Shown: piece by piece, positions 1 through 12,090 of the stretch
Numbering within the stretch: the first letter of the stretch is position 1
How the letters are laid out: each line of letters starts with the position of its first letter
Notes under the pieces: model-generated
Databases searched by the model: none
What the model saw: only the letters and a program-made list of their open reading frames with translations
What the model was told of the DNA's origin: nothing
From: Megamerina dolium
Taxonomy: Eukaryota > Arthropoda > Insecta > Diptera > Megamerinidae
DNA length: 64,000 bases
Reading direction: 5' to 3'
Assembly (NCBI GenBank): GCA_963854835.1
Contig: OY978526.1
Coordinates: 29,997,073-30,061,072 of the forward strand
Program-made: the position numbers and the translations under genes

Positions 1-390
1 TTGTCTTGCATTTGGTTCATTATATAAAAGAAATCCATTATTTTTGCATTGAATTGAAGGTTTACGGGCCAATTGTTGACAGTACAGCTCCGAATTAAGA
101 GTTTGGCTGTAGGGCAGCAGTTCATAGTAGATGATTTTCTGCCAATCCCACCAAACATATAGTAAAACCTTCCTGACCGTCAATTCTGGCTTGACCACCG
201 TTTGCGCCGGCTCACCGCGATTCGACCACAACCGTTTTCGTTTGACCCGACCTACTTTTTATCACCAGTAACCATCCGGTTCAGAAATGGATCGATTTTG
301 TTGGGATTCAGCTGCGATTCGCAGATTGAAATTTGGTCCATGAGGTTCAGCAATGACTCGGAAGTTCCAGCCTACAGATATTTCACAGTA
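1..390 (-). pseudogene. mariner transposase fragment, truncated by window edge
   Basis: Minus-strand reading gives a recognisable mariner transposase middle section. A segment ending in IDPFLNRMVTGDKK contains the first catalytic aspartate (normal motif VTGDEKW), followed by a TAG where the tryptophan should be. A frameshift leads to a KRLWSNRGEPAQTV stretch, then VWWDWQKIIYYE and LLPYSQTLNSELYCQQL, all typical of the DDE core. The second aspartate region at the window edge reads LLYNEPNARQ, where functional copies have an FHQDNARPH-like motif, so that aspartate is lost. The upstream part also has a stop near 380. This is an old, dead copy that continues beyond the left edge. The subfamily is not certain. 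The plus-strand open frame over this region is only its shadow. Confidence 0.88.
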
Positions 391-399
391 TCACTGTGA

Positions 400-1065
400 A
401 AATCCAGTTATTAGATTTTTCGTTAAGGAACACTGAGGGGTATTTTTAGATGAAGGAATCTGTAAAGGCAGACCACTAATCGCTGCAAATTTCCCAATTT
501 CCCAAGAGATGCAGTATTGCAGTCCACCGTCACTTCTATTGCAGGCGAGCTATTGTAGTTTGTTGTATTTTGTAGTGGAAGTTCTTTGAAGAGCAAAATT
601 CATAATTATTGCTATGGTGTGGCCAAGATTTCTTTGGAAGAATTTATGTAAAACATAGGATATTAAAACGAAATGAGTCGCAATTTCTGTAACTAGGAAA
701 TTAAATAGGTTAGCATCTGCATTAGAAATAAGTATGAACCTGAATTTGATACAGGGCTTATTCACATTTATATATAAATATACATATGTACATATTTGAC
801 GTCTAAAAGTTTTTGCGCTGCAATATGTATATATGTCGTAGTTGAGAATACACGCACTATGCACTCGTGTGGCAATGGTAAATTGAAAGTGAAGATAAAT
901 AAAAAAGAGAAAAAAAAAATTAAATACATTAAAGAACAACAACAAAAAGCCTCAAAGTGTCTTTGAGCAGGCCTCATCAAATGATTGCAAATGAAAAACT
1001 TGTACGTCACCACATCATTATTAAGGAGACAGGATAGGTTATGTAAGAACAACAACAATAACAAA
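400..1065. other. intergenic, no gene seen
   Basis: AT-rich unique-looking DNA between two mariner copies. It contains CAA-rich and A-rich stretches near 905-950 and 1045-1065. Minus-strand open frames here are low-complexity shadows of these runs. Nothing else could be supported. Confidence 0.6.
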
Positions 1066-1067
1066 TA

Positions 1068-2133
1068 AAGGGTTATCCATTTCGCGGTTTCAAAAGTATA
1101 GGGCTAGAATTCGACATCTGTCAAACTGAGTTGTTAAAACAATTTCTTTCTTTTTCAGTTCAAAGTCTGACATTTGCGAAAATGGATCGCTTAACTATCG
1201 CACAACGCATTAAATTTGTAAAAACCTACTACAAATATGGTGATTCTGCCACAGCCACATATCGTGCTTTAAGAGGAGATTATGGTTTACATAATCGTCC
1301 AACTACGCAAGCAATTGGCAAAATTGTGAAGAAATATGAAGAGACTGGATCGGTTACAGATATTGTAAGGCCTGTGCATCATCGTTTCGCTCGTACCACC
1401 GAAAATATCGCTGCTGTAAGTGAAAGTGTTGCCGAAGACCCGAATGTGTCGATTCCTCGTCGTTCTCAGGAATTAGGACTGTCTTACGGCACATTATGGC
1501 GTATTTTGCATTTGGATCTACACCTACATCCATATAAAATCCAGCTCACACAACAACTGAAGCCAGCTGACCATTCACAACGTCGTAGATACGTCGAATG
1601 GGTGCTTGAACAACAGGCGGTGGACGGCGATTTTTCGAACAAAATTTTCTTCAGCGACGAAGCACATTTCTCAGTCGGTGGGTATGTTAACAAACAAAAT
1701 TGTCGTATTTGGGGTTCTGAGAATCCTCAAGTAATTGAAGAGAGGCCACTACATCCACAAAAAGTCACTGCTTGGTGCGCTCTTTGGTCCGGAGGTGTGA
1801 TTGGACCTTACTTCTTCGAAAAAGACGATGGAAAATTCGGAGCGTTATGGTCATATGATAACCGACTTTTTTTTGCCTGCTATTGAAGAATACGACTTAG
1901 AGAATATGTGGTTTCAACAACTCGAGCGAATATGGCTGTATTGCAAGAGAAATTTTCTGGCCGCGTAATTTCTCGTCGTGGCGATTTCAAGTGGCCACCA
2001 AGATCATGCGATTTGACACCGCATAAACCTTTAACTCTTGAGCACCTAAAAACCAACATTCGTCACGTTATGGCAATATTTTATATGTGTTTTATTTACA
2101 TTTACTTTTGAAACCGCAAAATGGATTACCCTT
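1068..2133 (+). mobile_element. rosa-type mariner element, complete ends, internally deleted
   Basis: The element is bounded by inverted repeats of about 31 bp (1068-1098 and 2103-2133, 29 of 31 positions matching; core GCGGTTTCAAAAGTA) and flanked by TA dinucleotides at 1066-1067 and 2134-2135, the expected Tc1/mariner target duplication. At 1066 bp it is shorter than an autonomous copy, because coding sequence is missing around the second and third catalytic aspartates. The transposase motif style (FSDEAHF, VNKQNCRIWG, PPRSCDLTP) matches the insect group I know as rosa-like mariners with a DD41D spacing. That assignment is from memory of the family. Any movement would need transposase from elsewhere. 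Confidence 0.9.
1182..2111 (+). pseudogene. rosa-type mariner transposase, frameshifted and deleted
   Basis: The frame from the ATG at 1182 (MDRLTIAQRIKF) is preferred over the upstream ATG at 1131, because homologous transposases begin with this helix-turn-helix segment. It runs open to 1886. N-terminal HTH regions occupy about residues 1-110 and the first catalytic aspartate is in FSDEAHF. The frame then breaks after EKDDG near 1830. Coding sense continues in a shifted frame through DFFLPAIEEYDLENMWFQQ, where the second aspartate motif (normally following FQQ) is deleted. It resumes at about 1908 with TTRANMAVLQEKF and PPRSCDLTP, where the third aspartate segment is also deleted, and fades near the right inverted repeat. 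Two of three catalytic residues are therefore physically missing. Confidence 0.9.
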
Positions 2134-2135
2134 TA

Positions 2136-2389
2136 CAACAACAACGAGAACATGAATGACATAAACAGCATCGCGAATTATGTCTGTTATGCTAAAATAT
2201 ACACATACATTTTGTAAGTATATGTTTTTGTGTGTTCATTAGCTATGGGATAGTAATGTATATCGATAATTAATAATGAGATTTTTGATACTCGAAATTA
2301 CTCTATTTTGTAAGACACATTAAAAAATTACGTAAATTAGAAAATGAAAGTGGAATTCGGGTAAATGTTCCAAAAAAAGAAAAACAAAG
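2136..2389. other. intergenic, no gene seen
   Basis: AT-rich sequence with no open frame or repeat that I could assign. Confidence 0.5.
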
Positions 2390-3620
2390 TGAAATATTTT
2401 GTTATTTACTTTCATTTCGAAGTTTGGGTGTTTTTCAACAATATTCTAGGAAAGCGCTTATAAGCGGTGGAGATAGGAAGTAAGTATGTTCAGTAGAAAT
2501 GTTGGAACGGAATAATTAATAAGAAATTATAAGACATTTCTCCGCATTTTTGTAGTCTTGTGTCAATTGTCAGATGTTATTGGTTCATTTTGTAGTTAAG
2601 TTTCCTAAGCGATAGGAACGGAGAGTAAGTACTCTTAAAGGAAAAGTCGGAAAGGAAAACTCAGTTAAGTTCAGTCTTACATTTCACTATTTCAAGGCGA
2701 TTTCAGGGAAGTTATGGTCTTATTTGTAAATTTTTAGGTGTTTTTAGAGTAAATTTGTAAAGGAAGTATTCAGAAAAAATGTTGGGAAGAACAAAACTTA
2801 TGGCGATAGGTGGTACATTTCCCTCATTTAGTGGCACCATGGGAGCGATGGGAACAATTTTTATTTTGTAGGTGAGCCACCTCAACGAGCTTTGGTAGAT
2901 AGCATTTAATTTAGGAAAACTTGTTGAGGCACCGTAGAAGCGGTGTGAACGAATTATATTAAAATCCAAATTTTGAATTGGAGTTTCCCCTAATAGGAGG
3001 CATTAGGTAATAATTATGTTCCGAAAAAATGTTGTCAGCTATACATTTTATCACTCCAGAAATGACTCCCAGCTCTTACGTTAATTTTATAGGGAAGCCC
3101 TATCTAAGAGAGAAAGAGAGAGAGAGAGAGACAGAGATAGAGAAAAATGATAGTCGATTATATGTTTAATCAATCTTATGTCTACTCCTAAAGAGCTGTG
3201 TGCCCTTTTCTTAATTTGTAAATGTTTTGAGATTGATTTTCTGAGGAATCTTAAGGGAGTATATTAATTAAGGAAAATTATTGCCGAACAAAAATGAATG
3301 GAAATTTAATCATATTTTTCAGCACTCCATGGGTACGATAGAAGCGGTGTGAACGAATTTCATGAAAACGACAATGTCAAATGAAAGTCATACGTCTCTA
3401 TAACATAGCAGCCCGTTGATGGGTTTCTATGGGTAGTAAGTTCTGCAAAAATATCGGAAAGAAAACATAATAAAATTAGTCATAGATTTTACACAAATAT
3501 GTGCCAACCCCTGGGGAGCTGTGGGAGATATTTGTCGATTTTGCTTCTATTTTTTTTTAATCCTAACTTGGATTAGCCACCTTTAAGAAGTGGCCTATGA
3601 ATATTTTTACAAAAACTTAC
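2390..3620 (+). repeat. dispersed degenerate repeat array, family 2
   Basis: Degenerate units recur with phrases such as GAAAAAATGTTG (about 2776 and 3025), preceded by TAAGTA/TAATTATG and followed by a short variable stretch. The same phrases and order occur at 30560-31150 and 41680-42680, and in reverse orientation at 13500-13985, 14446-14700, 24460-24760 and 58560-58960. Units are very roughly 80-240 bp because of indels. No coding capacity is visible. A GA-rich microsatellite lies at about 3109-3135. The origin of the family is unknown to me. Confidence 0.6.
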
Positions 3621-6035
3621 AAAATAGGGCAATGTTGCGTAATGAAATGAAATATTTATTCACTATCCTATACCGAATGTATATAATACTCATGTGGAAG
3701 TTGTTTGATATTTTTGAAATTGAAAAAGTTCTATTCGCGTTTCTATGCAAAGTACATACTCTGGGCGTGTGTGATTTGAATTTGAAATAATTTCTACCAT
3801 TACTAGTTGTTGAACTATACAAGATGCTTTTCAGGCAAAATGAAATATGTGCGTGTGGAAAATATTAAAAAAAAAAAACAAACAAAAAACAGAAAACAAA
3901 AAATGAGAACTTTAAAAATGTGTCGTAGCGAAAGTTCTTCAAATTGAATTATAATGATAATTAAATTGTTTTTTCTACATGCAAAATTGTAAAATATTTG
4001 TTTTTTTTTCTTTCAAAGAAGAAAAAACATGCAAATTTAAAATAGAGTAAAATGATATATATTTTTCTGTTGTGTGGGAAAAATGTATGTGGAATTACTA
4101 ACAGCAGCCTTATATTGAATATGAAAAAAAAATAAATAAAAAAAATAAATAAAAAAAATAAATAAAAAAAATAAATAAAAAAAAATTTGTATCTATAATG
4201 GAAACCAACACAAATAAAAAAGATCGAACGCAATGAGTATGAAAGATAAAAATTTCATTTGGTCGTTGGCAATTCAATCGTATTATATTGTTTCCCTGAT
4301 GGCAATGAAGAGACAACACATGCGAATTTATGCATTTTGCTTGTATTTCATTTTGAGAAAAAAAAAAAAATCTACATCCATAAACTATATATGCACTATA
4401 TATATATATAGGTAAGTTGTGCAAAAACAAATACATTATAGTTATATATTTATGGCGATTGCGTGAATGATTGCTTGCATTGTTGCAAAGCATCAATACA
4501 ATGAATGCACTCAAATTTTATTTTCTTTTTGTTCCAAAAACCAACAATGTTGATAGAAGACTTTAAGCAATGATGATGATGATGATTATGATGATGTTTA
4601 TGCAATATTCAACCTCTCATTACCACAAGGATATTCAAGTATATGCAAAAAATTTAATCCATTACGTATTTCATTTGATGCAATTTTCATTCTCACTAAA
4701 AAAAAAAAACTATATTCTAAATTCTATCATTTGCTATCATACAAAAATATGTTTATACAGATTCATCCAGATTAATAAATATCCTATTTGGAATATGTTT
4801 CATAACAAACTCATAGTACCAGGCACACATTTAGAGTCCCACACATTGTCAAATGCACGTGTAACTTGTGTTTGCTGTGTAAAAAAAAAAAGGCTTTTAA
4901 TAATAATTGTATCTATATTTGTATTGTTAACATGACAACAGAATATTTGCATCTGTATTGTTTTATTTGAAATTTTTTTTTCATATATGTAAAGCTTTTA
5001 GAAAAATTGTCTAGTGTGTAGCATATGTCAATATACAAAAACTCTTCTGTAAAAAAAAATCATTTTGAGAAGGAATATAATTTTGAATTGTTGTATGTAG
5101 GAGTGTGTGAGTAGGAGTATGTCACGTGGCAACCAATAGAATCATTGTTTACTTCATATCTCACATAGGCAATATCCGATACAATTTAGCATGCAACAAT
5201 ATGTAGTAATGATAATAGAAATAACAACAACAACAAATATATAATTCTCAAAGAGAGTAGTATATCATGGCATCTGTATTAGGGAGTCTTAAATTTGCCT
5301 TAATTAAATTTCGAGTCTTCAGAAAGGTCCAATTGAAATTATGCAGAATTGCTGGAAATGAACCACTTTACTATCAATTTAAAACAGTGACGCATTGTAA
5401 CTAGTCAATATATTTTATATTTCCACCAGAGCGTATAAAGATGACAGTTAAGTTTTTAACTAATAATTATAAGTCCCATACTAAACATGTCAGATTAAAA
5501 GCTTCTAGAAAAAGAAGCTATAATTACAAATTTGAAATTTGAGTTTGCCAGTTAATCAAGGCTCTATAGTAGCCTACTTCATTAAAATGTATCCAATTGA
5601 GTATGTAGTTCATAATAATTTCAGTTTCAGTTTAGGTTGTATCATCTATTTTGTGATAACATGATTTATCCATTTTTTCAAAACAAAAATTTGCCACTCG
5701 AACAATTTCAGCCACTCTAATATATATAAGTATATACAATATATATATGTAAACATGCCAGTATTGTTGACTTGTTTCCATAAATTTATCAACTCACCAG
5801 TTTGGTAGCTGCAATCTATTATTTACATAGGTAGGTAGGTATATTTATGCACTTCTATTGCAATATGACTTTTCAATAAAAATTGCATTTAAGATGAATA
5901 CCACAATGATTATGGTTGTTGTATTGAAATGTGGTTTTTATGGTTATTCAATTTTTAGATTCTGTAAATCGTATATCAGCCTAGTATCTCACATGTCATC
6001 ATGTCACTCACAATATGTTGTATATCATGTCTTAT
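3621..6035. other. intergenic, microsatellite-rich, no gene seen
   Basis: AT-rich DNA. A 12-bp unit (ATAAATAAAAAA) is repeated about four to five times at 4123-4185. A GATGAT run is at 4570-4600, and TA-rich patches are near 4395-4410 and 5725-5750. Open frames are low-complexity or lack any protein-like composition. Confidence 0.55.
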
Positions 6036-6039
6036 GTCC

Positions 6040-6223
6040 CTATTACGAATCGCAACTCTATCTAGTTGTGTTTCCTGAGAAGCAACTGCTAGTGGCCTGC
6101 TCAGTTGCTTTCGGGCATTCAAATCAAAGCTGATGATTCCTTCCGTTGCCATCGACAATACAAGATTGATGTCACAGTTGCTTCTCAGGCAACTCAAACA
6201 AGTTGAGTTGCCAACCGTAATAG
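6040..6223. mobile_element. MITE-like element with about 49-bp terminal inverted repeats
   Basis: The left arm 6040-6088 and right arm 6175-6223 are inverted copies, agreeing at about 39 of 49 positions. Both begin CTATTACG, share GCAACTC at the same offset and end in CCTGAGAAGCAACTG. The interior of under 90 bp has no coding capacity. No convincing target duplication is visible, so the superfamily cannot be assigned. Confidence 0.65.
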
Positions 6224-6861
6224 TGGCCTTACTTGTCCCGAGTACAGTAATATTAAAATGCTAAAACATATTAATGAGGAAGGCATCGATATTACTAGAC
6301 TCAGGGCTTTCTTCTCAAGTCATTGAAACGTTGAAAATCAAGCAATTAAATACTTATTGTTGAGGTTTTCAAAACTTAGATGAGAAAGAGTCGCTCACCG
6401 TCTTACCATCTGTGAGTGTCGCTCTTTGGCAATCGGAAGATACAACTTGTTATAAGCTCAGAAGTTCTATCGAAGACATCAGTTCGACGGAATGGATCTA
6501 ATTAAATATTGTGCCATCTATCGCAAAAGGTTTTTGATAGGACTGAATAGCATTCATGGCAAATTTGAGAACCAGTAGGATTTTTTTGCATCAGTCAATT
6601 AATTATTTTGTCTCTGAAACTCGTGATTTTATGAATTTGTAGTAAAGCTAATATGTTCTTTGGGAAATGTTCACTTTTAGGAAAAAACATATAAGTCAAT
6701 GTAAATTTACAAAGGTTTGAGATTTAATTTACGCTTATTCAAGCAAATTTTCCAGTATGGTATGTAATTGTGCAAGGTAAATATTGGCAGGGTAAAGAAG
6801 ATAGATATTTCACCTGATCGATTGTGTAACATTTTTAAAGAATCTTGTTTAACAAGTAGAA
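6224..6861. other. intergenic, no gene seen
   Basis: Moderately AT-rich, no recognisable motif and no plausible open frame. Confidence 0.5.
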
Positions 6862-6873
6862 AAATTCGAGACA

Positions 6874-7241
6874 AACAGGTGGGTGTCGTAGCTCAGTGTT
6901 TAGTGTGTTCGCCTTCTGATCTGTAGGTCGTGGTTCAATCCCCGGCTGATGCATAAAAAATGTAATATCGATAAGATTTTTCTTTCGAATGGTACCCACC
7001 TGTCGGCAAGCAATTGGCAATTCTTCCGACAGTAACAACTTGCCATGAAAAAGCTTCTAAAAGAACTCTGTGACAAAGCTCAGAAAAAGTGATATCACAA
7101 GTGTTCTACCGTTCGGAACCGGCTAAAATAAGTAGATCTCTTCTAATACTGTCTAAATTTAAGACGCACAACAGTAATGGAAGAGAAGCTCGGCCAATGA
7201 GCTCTTTCGGGCTTTAAGTGCCACATATTTATTTTTTTTTT
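6874..7241 (+). mobile_element. tRNA-derived SINE, copy 1, with 12-bp target duplication
   Basis: The body starts with a tRNA-like head carrying a pol III A box (TAGCTCAGTGTTTAG, 6889-6903) and a B box (GGTTCAATCCC, 6932-6942). A tRNA-unrelated body follows (landmarks GGCAAGCAATTGGCAATTCT and GAAGCTCGGCCAATGAGC), then a T-rich 3' tail. It is flanked by a perfect direct repeat AAATTCGAGACA at 6862-6873 and 7242-7253, direct evidence of retrotransposition. The same sequence recurs at 25007 and, more diverged, at 13139. Mobilisation would depend on a partner LINE, which cannot be identified here. Confidence 0.88.
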
Positions 7242-7253
7242 AAATTCGAGACA

Positions 7254-7826
7254 TGTCACATCTTGCGTTAGCTCAAGCTTTGCCTTTCAACAGAAGACAG
7301 ACGATTCTATAGAAAGTTCATATATTCTATTTGTTGGTGTAGCGCAGAGAGCTCTTAGGCGTCTTGCATGGAAATCTCAAAGATTTAATTTTCAGTGAAC
7401 ATTAATTTTATAATAGCTTAAATGTGCGATATCGGAAGAACACTCGCTGCGAAGTAGTTTAATTACTCATCATTAGGCCAAATGTTCTAAAAGTTATTTT
7501 GGTTCAAAACACAAGTGATACTATTATCCGACTACTAAAGCTTATGATTGATGAGGTATAGTGCAATTAGTGAATACGTTAGATAACGGAAAGAAAATTA
7601 AAGTAGCGTGAAAGTAGGAAAGAGATGGCAAGGTATAACATAAAATAAAAATATGAGTGAGAGAAAAGAGAATGACTCTAAGTTTTGAGATTGCAAATCT
7701 ATTTTCAATTGATTCCAAATGAACAACTGACGCGCTACTTACCGAGACATGGTAACTAATTGCATCATTAACTCAACTAAATTTTTATATATTATTTTGT
7801 ATATTATTAAATAAGCATTATTTAAA
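7254..7826. other. intergenic, one weak tRNA-like stretch
   Basis: Mostly AT-rich unique sequence. At about 7334-7396 a stretch around TAGCGCAGAGAGCTCTTAGG resembles the 5' half of a serine-type tRNA, but no intact B box or acceptor pairing is present. I treat it as possible chance or a very old relic. Confidence 0.4.
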
Positions 7827-8130
7827 ATAGAGTGCTTATTAACCATATGAGAATTACATTTCGTGGAAGAAATATTTATGTAAATACTTCGAATGAAAAA
7901 ATTAAGAAAGCGTTTACGAGAATTATATGTTAAAGGAAGATCTGTGGGATTGATTTATATATGCGTGGATGCATTTAGAGTAGGGTGCTTATTAACCAAA
8001 TGAGAATTACATTTCGCCCAAGAGTTATTTATGTAAATGCACGGAATGAAAAAGTTAAGAAATCGTATTCGAGAATTATATGTTTACGGTAAATCTCTGA
8101 TAATGTTATATATCTGCATTGATGTGAAAA
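7827..8130 (+). repeat. 153-bp tandem duplication
   Basis: Two adjacent diverged copies: the phrase GTGCTTATTAACCA is at 7832 and again at 7985, and the downstream text (GAGAATTACATTTCG, ATTTATGTAAAT, GAATGAAAAA.TTAAGAAA, GAGAATTATATGTT) repeats in the same order. No coding capacity. Confidence 0.75.
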
Positions 8131-11100
8131 TATGAGGAAGAGGAATAAGACGAATAAGTAGTAGTAGAAGAAGAAGAAGAGAAAGAAGAAAAAGAAGATG
8201 AGGAAGGATTCATTGGAATGTATGTTACTGTAATTAGTCAATTCAAATATTGTCCACAATAACACCCGCGAAAATAAATGCAAGTTCTGTTCGGTCAAGG
8301 TTCCTCTGTTTACCTTCTAATTTATTTTAAACTATTTTAAACCAATATCAAATATCAAGATACATTTAATACTTTTTAAATGAACGCACAACCATCCAGC
8401 ACACTTAACATTCAGCAAGATTTGAATTTAAATCGCTTTTTTTTTTTGTTTGTTTTCATTGTCAATGAGCTGTAACGTTGTACACTTAAGCAGCCCACGT
8501 CAAGATGTTTGATTTTCAACGAACTGCAACTAAAATGGCAAATTAAATGTTCTTTATGAGAGAAAGAGTGTAGTGAAAGGAAAGAAGAAATGAGAGAAAA
8601 GGCAAGAAATCAATGGAGAAAAGCTTAAAACTTTATTATAAACTACTTCTCTATTGACTTACCATTTGAAAAAAATGAAAGAAAAAAAAACAAAACACAA
8701 AATTCAAAAATGAACTTTTTAAGTGTAACCTCTGTAGCCCACTGCCTTCCGTTTGATTGCAACAATAGCATATAACAATAAAAATACGAAAAATAGATGC
8801 AAATAATAATGGTAATGTCAATTTGGTGGAGAAGGGGAAAAGAGAAAATATTGTAAAAGCAGGAACTTATTATTTTAAGAATTTGCAAATGGTGCGCACA
8901 CAAAAGCAAAAAGTTAGTCTCAGGCGGCGACGGCTGTGGCACTGGCGTACGTTGGCGGGACGACTGATATGTACCATACGTATATAATAACAATAGAAGC
9001 CATTGCAAATAGCTCTAATAGTATTACTTGTTGTTAGTATTTGCAAAAAAAAAAAAAAAAAATTGGAATATTTGCAAAAAACTTTGTAATACTTTAGATT
9101 TCTCTCCCTCCCTCCTTTCTTCTCTTATCCGAAAATGTTATTTTCCAAAGTGTAACCAAAGTAAGGAAGTGCTTTTTAAATGAAACGCCAGCGTCAGTGG
9201 TAGTAACATTGCAACAAACGAGCTATAGTGTTGTCAGCATCATGATCAAGTTAAAGACACCCATGCGGAAGCTTCCGTTCAAATCAATTTGGCAAATGTC
9301 CTCCTTATTGTCCATAGTATACCCGCCTACAATATCCTGATGATTTCAAACAAATGATTCGATTTTCATATCTGTGCACATCAGGCAATCAGGCATTGAA
9401 AACAAAATGAAATGCAAGTGAAATCGTAAAAGTATTTTGCATACCTACCCATTGAACTACTAATATTATACCAATAGTTAGTGCTATGGAGTAATAAATG
9501 TATCATTATCTTTACTGTCACTCTATACTGTCACTCCATACTGTCACTCCATACTGTCACTCCATACCACATATGTACATATGTTTTTGGTAAATTTGTA
9601 TCAATGTGATAGAAAGAGAGAGAAATAGAGAAAATATCTATAGCAACATATGCTAGAATGATGTGGCATATTTTTTTTTTTTTTTTTTTTTGGCATTAGT
9701 CCAAAAAAACCCAATGTGGGAAAGTTTAATTGAAGTTTTCTCTATCGTTCAATTCGAATGATGATGAACTTTTGAAAATGAATGTAGTTGGCATTAACTT
9801 GTTGGATGCAGTTTATCCCAAAATATAGCTTAAAATATAAGTTTTTTTTTTTTTGGTTGATTTTATTTGACAACTAAATGTAAGCTGATTATGGAGATTA
9901 GGTATTTCTATATGCTTTGCAATTATTATACAAACATATGTTTTTATATTAGTGTTAATACCTGCTATATATTCATACATAGTTAGAGAATTTTTATGTG
10001 TGTGAGAGTTTAGTTTAAAGTTTTGTTTATGTACACTTTCGAGTTGACCCTTTCAGATGACTCTCAAATGTATAATTTTGTATAAACAGATTTCGCGTTT
10101 CATAAGAACTTTTAACTCAAAAAAAAAAAATTACTTTAACACATAGCCAAGGGATTAAAAAAATTGCAGTGAACAATTTTCCAATTTAATTATTTATATT
10201 ATGCTTTTGTTTTTTTTTTTTTATTTAAAATTGTTGATAAAAATTTAGAAAATTATTGTAGCGCATGTGTTTGTCCACGAAAATAATAATAATTTTAATT
10301 CTAATTTCAGTTTTTTATTTCTTTAGAATTAAAAGTTAGAATTAAATTTATCAAATCGCGAGGCAACTAGAATTTTTAAATATAATAATTTAAAATATCT
10401 GTATATAACAAAATTTCGGATAAGGTCAAATTGATTTTCTGGCAAAAATTTTAGATTTTTTATAAACTAAGTTTTCTTCATTTGCTGCATAAATAAATTC
10501 GTCCACATGGCAACCCAAAATTTTATATAGACATTGTTCATATGTTCGATACCTAGGCGGGTCCACATACATGACAAATTAATTTTTCTTGAAATATAGC
10601 TCTAAAATCTGCAAAAAAAACCTTTAACATTTCTATGTGACCCAATCGAATTGTCTTCGCAATCGTAAATAAAAGTATGTTGAACATCAGAAAGCGGTTT
10701 CTTGACCCAAGAAAAACCCTCTATAAACGTGGGTGCGAAACAAAGCATTTTGTACATTTTTAATGTTGCAGCTACAAAATATTATATTCCTGTTTCAGCG
10801 GGGAGCGAGTGAATGCCGGTGGGCTTGCTGCGATGTGGTGCACTTGCCTGAATGTTGTATTGTGGGTATGGCTGCATCTATTGATGTGGTTGTGGTAGTT
10901 GTTGTTAATATTAAACACAATGGTATGCCACTTTTTGTTTATATTTATTAATTTTAGTTTTAAAATTGGGGAGAACGCACTGCTTTGATAGTGGGAATTA
11001 ATCAATAATAAAAAAATAAGAAAGAAAGCAGTGAAAAGTAAAAAAGAAAAGATCGGGAGAGCGAGAGAGAGAGAAAAGGAGGGAGAGTGAAATATAGCGA

Positions 11101-11270
11101 GACGAAATAGAATTGAATTAGGGTTGTTAACCCATGCAAAATTTTATACGGACAGTGCGCGACACACTTGTTTTGGCGTAGACAATGCTCTATACTAAAA
11201 TTCCGGGCGTAATACATAATTTTAATTTAGCTGGATTGCAGAAAAAGTGGAGCAAATGTTGATAATTTTT
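8131..11270. other. intergenic, microsatellites and homopolymers, no gene seen
   Basis: Includes a GAAGAA-rich run (8165-8200), a small GC-rich islet at about 8920-8970, and T runs at 9669-9691, 9841-9854 and 10209-10222. A 13-bp minisatellite is at 9513-9564 (unit TACTGTCACTCCA, four copies). Around 10790-10910 a short GC-richer, GTT-rich patch is open in several frames but has no recognisable domain. No gene is supported. Confidence 0.5.
9513..9564 (+). repeat. 13-bp minisatellite, four copies
   Basis: Four contiguous copies of TACTGTCACTCYA. The first copy differs by one base and the last three are identical, suggesting recent slippage. Confidence 0.9.
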
Positions 11271-11279
11271 AATAGAATT

Positions 11280-12090
11280 TGACATCGGCTAGCCATGATC
11301 CAAAAGTAGGAATGCTGTTCAAAACAGGCGGAGTGAACAAATTGTCACACCAACAGGAAGTGAGGAGGCTAACCTCGGAATTTTCTAAAACTTTGATCTG
11401 TTTAACATACTTAATATTTCATTTAAGGGAATCATGTTTGTTGTGTTGATTAAAAATAAGTGAACCATCCACTATTTAATATGGCTCTTATGTAGTATAA
11501 GGTTGCAGAATTTGGTCAAGTTTTAAACCGCCAGAACATATTAAGTTTACCATTTAGGACAATCATATTTGGTAGAAAAGTCAATATTGTAACAAAATGA
11601 AATTTTGTAAGAAATTGGTGAACTACACTTATTATTTCATGAGGCTCCCATACAAAGTCACAGACAGTTTTTGAACTTCAAACCTCTATTAATTACATAG
11701 TACTCACGCTGGGTCAACCAATTTCGAAAAATAGATTAATAATGTAATCAGAAATAATTTAAAAAAATATGGCCAAATACATTTTTGGGCTTTTACCACC
11801 CATAACTTGCGTAGCCAACCAGTTGGGACAATTATATAATCAATATTTATTTTGATGAAATAGGCAAACAGGCACATTACTTCAAGATGCTCCCATATAA
11901 AGTCACAGACTTTTTTCAACTTTAAACCACAATAACTTACTTTGACTTTTATCTTGGATCATCGCATTTGGGATATGAATTAGAAATGTAGTGAGAAATG
12001 TTTTTATAGGAAATAAGTGGTCCACGTCCACTATTTAGTGTAGCTCCCATACAAAGTCACTGCTACTATTAGCTCAACGATATCGGGATA
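11280..12090 (+). repeat. dispersed repeat fragment, family 1
   Basis: Shares ordered phrases with the complete copy at 27207-28142: CTAACCTCGGAATTTTC, TTAGGACAATCATATTTGG-like text, and repeated GCTCCCATACAAAGTCAC (11644, 11889, 12045). Internally it is built of degenerate units of roughly 150-270 bp. No terminal ATACCCTG ends are seen, so it is a partial or decayed copy. Non-coding. Confidence 0.65.

Noticed and set aside
202..399. Plus-strand 65-codon open frame at the left edge
   Set aside because: It is antisense to a clear mariner transposase fragment and has no homology of its own.
7334..7396. Serine-tRNA-like 5' half
   Set aside because: No intact B box, T arm or acceptor pairing; kept only as a note in the region entry.
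10733..10951. Plus-strand 72-codon frame with a poly-Val stretch
   Set aside because: Driven by GTT/GTG repeats, no domain, and the opposite strand is equally open.
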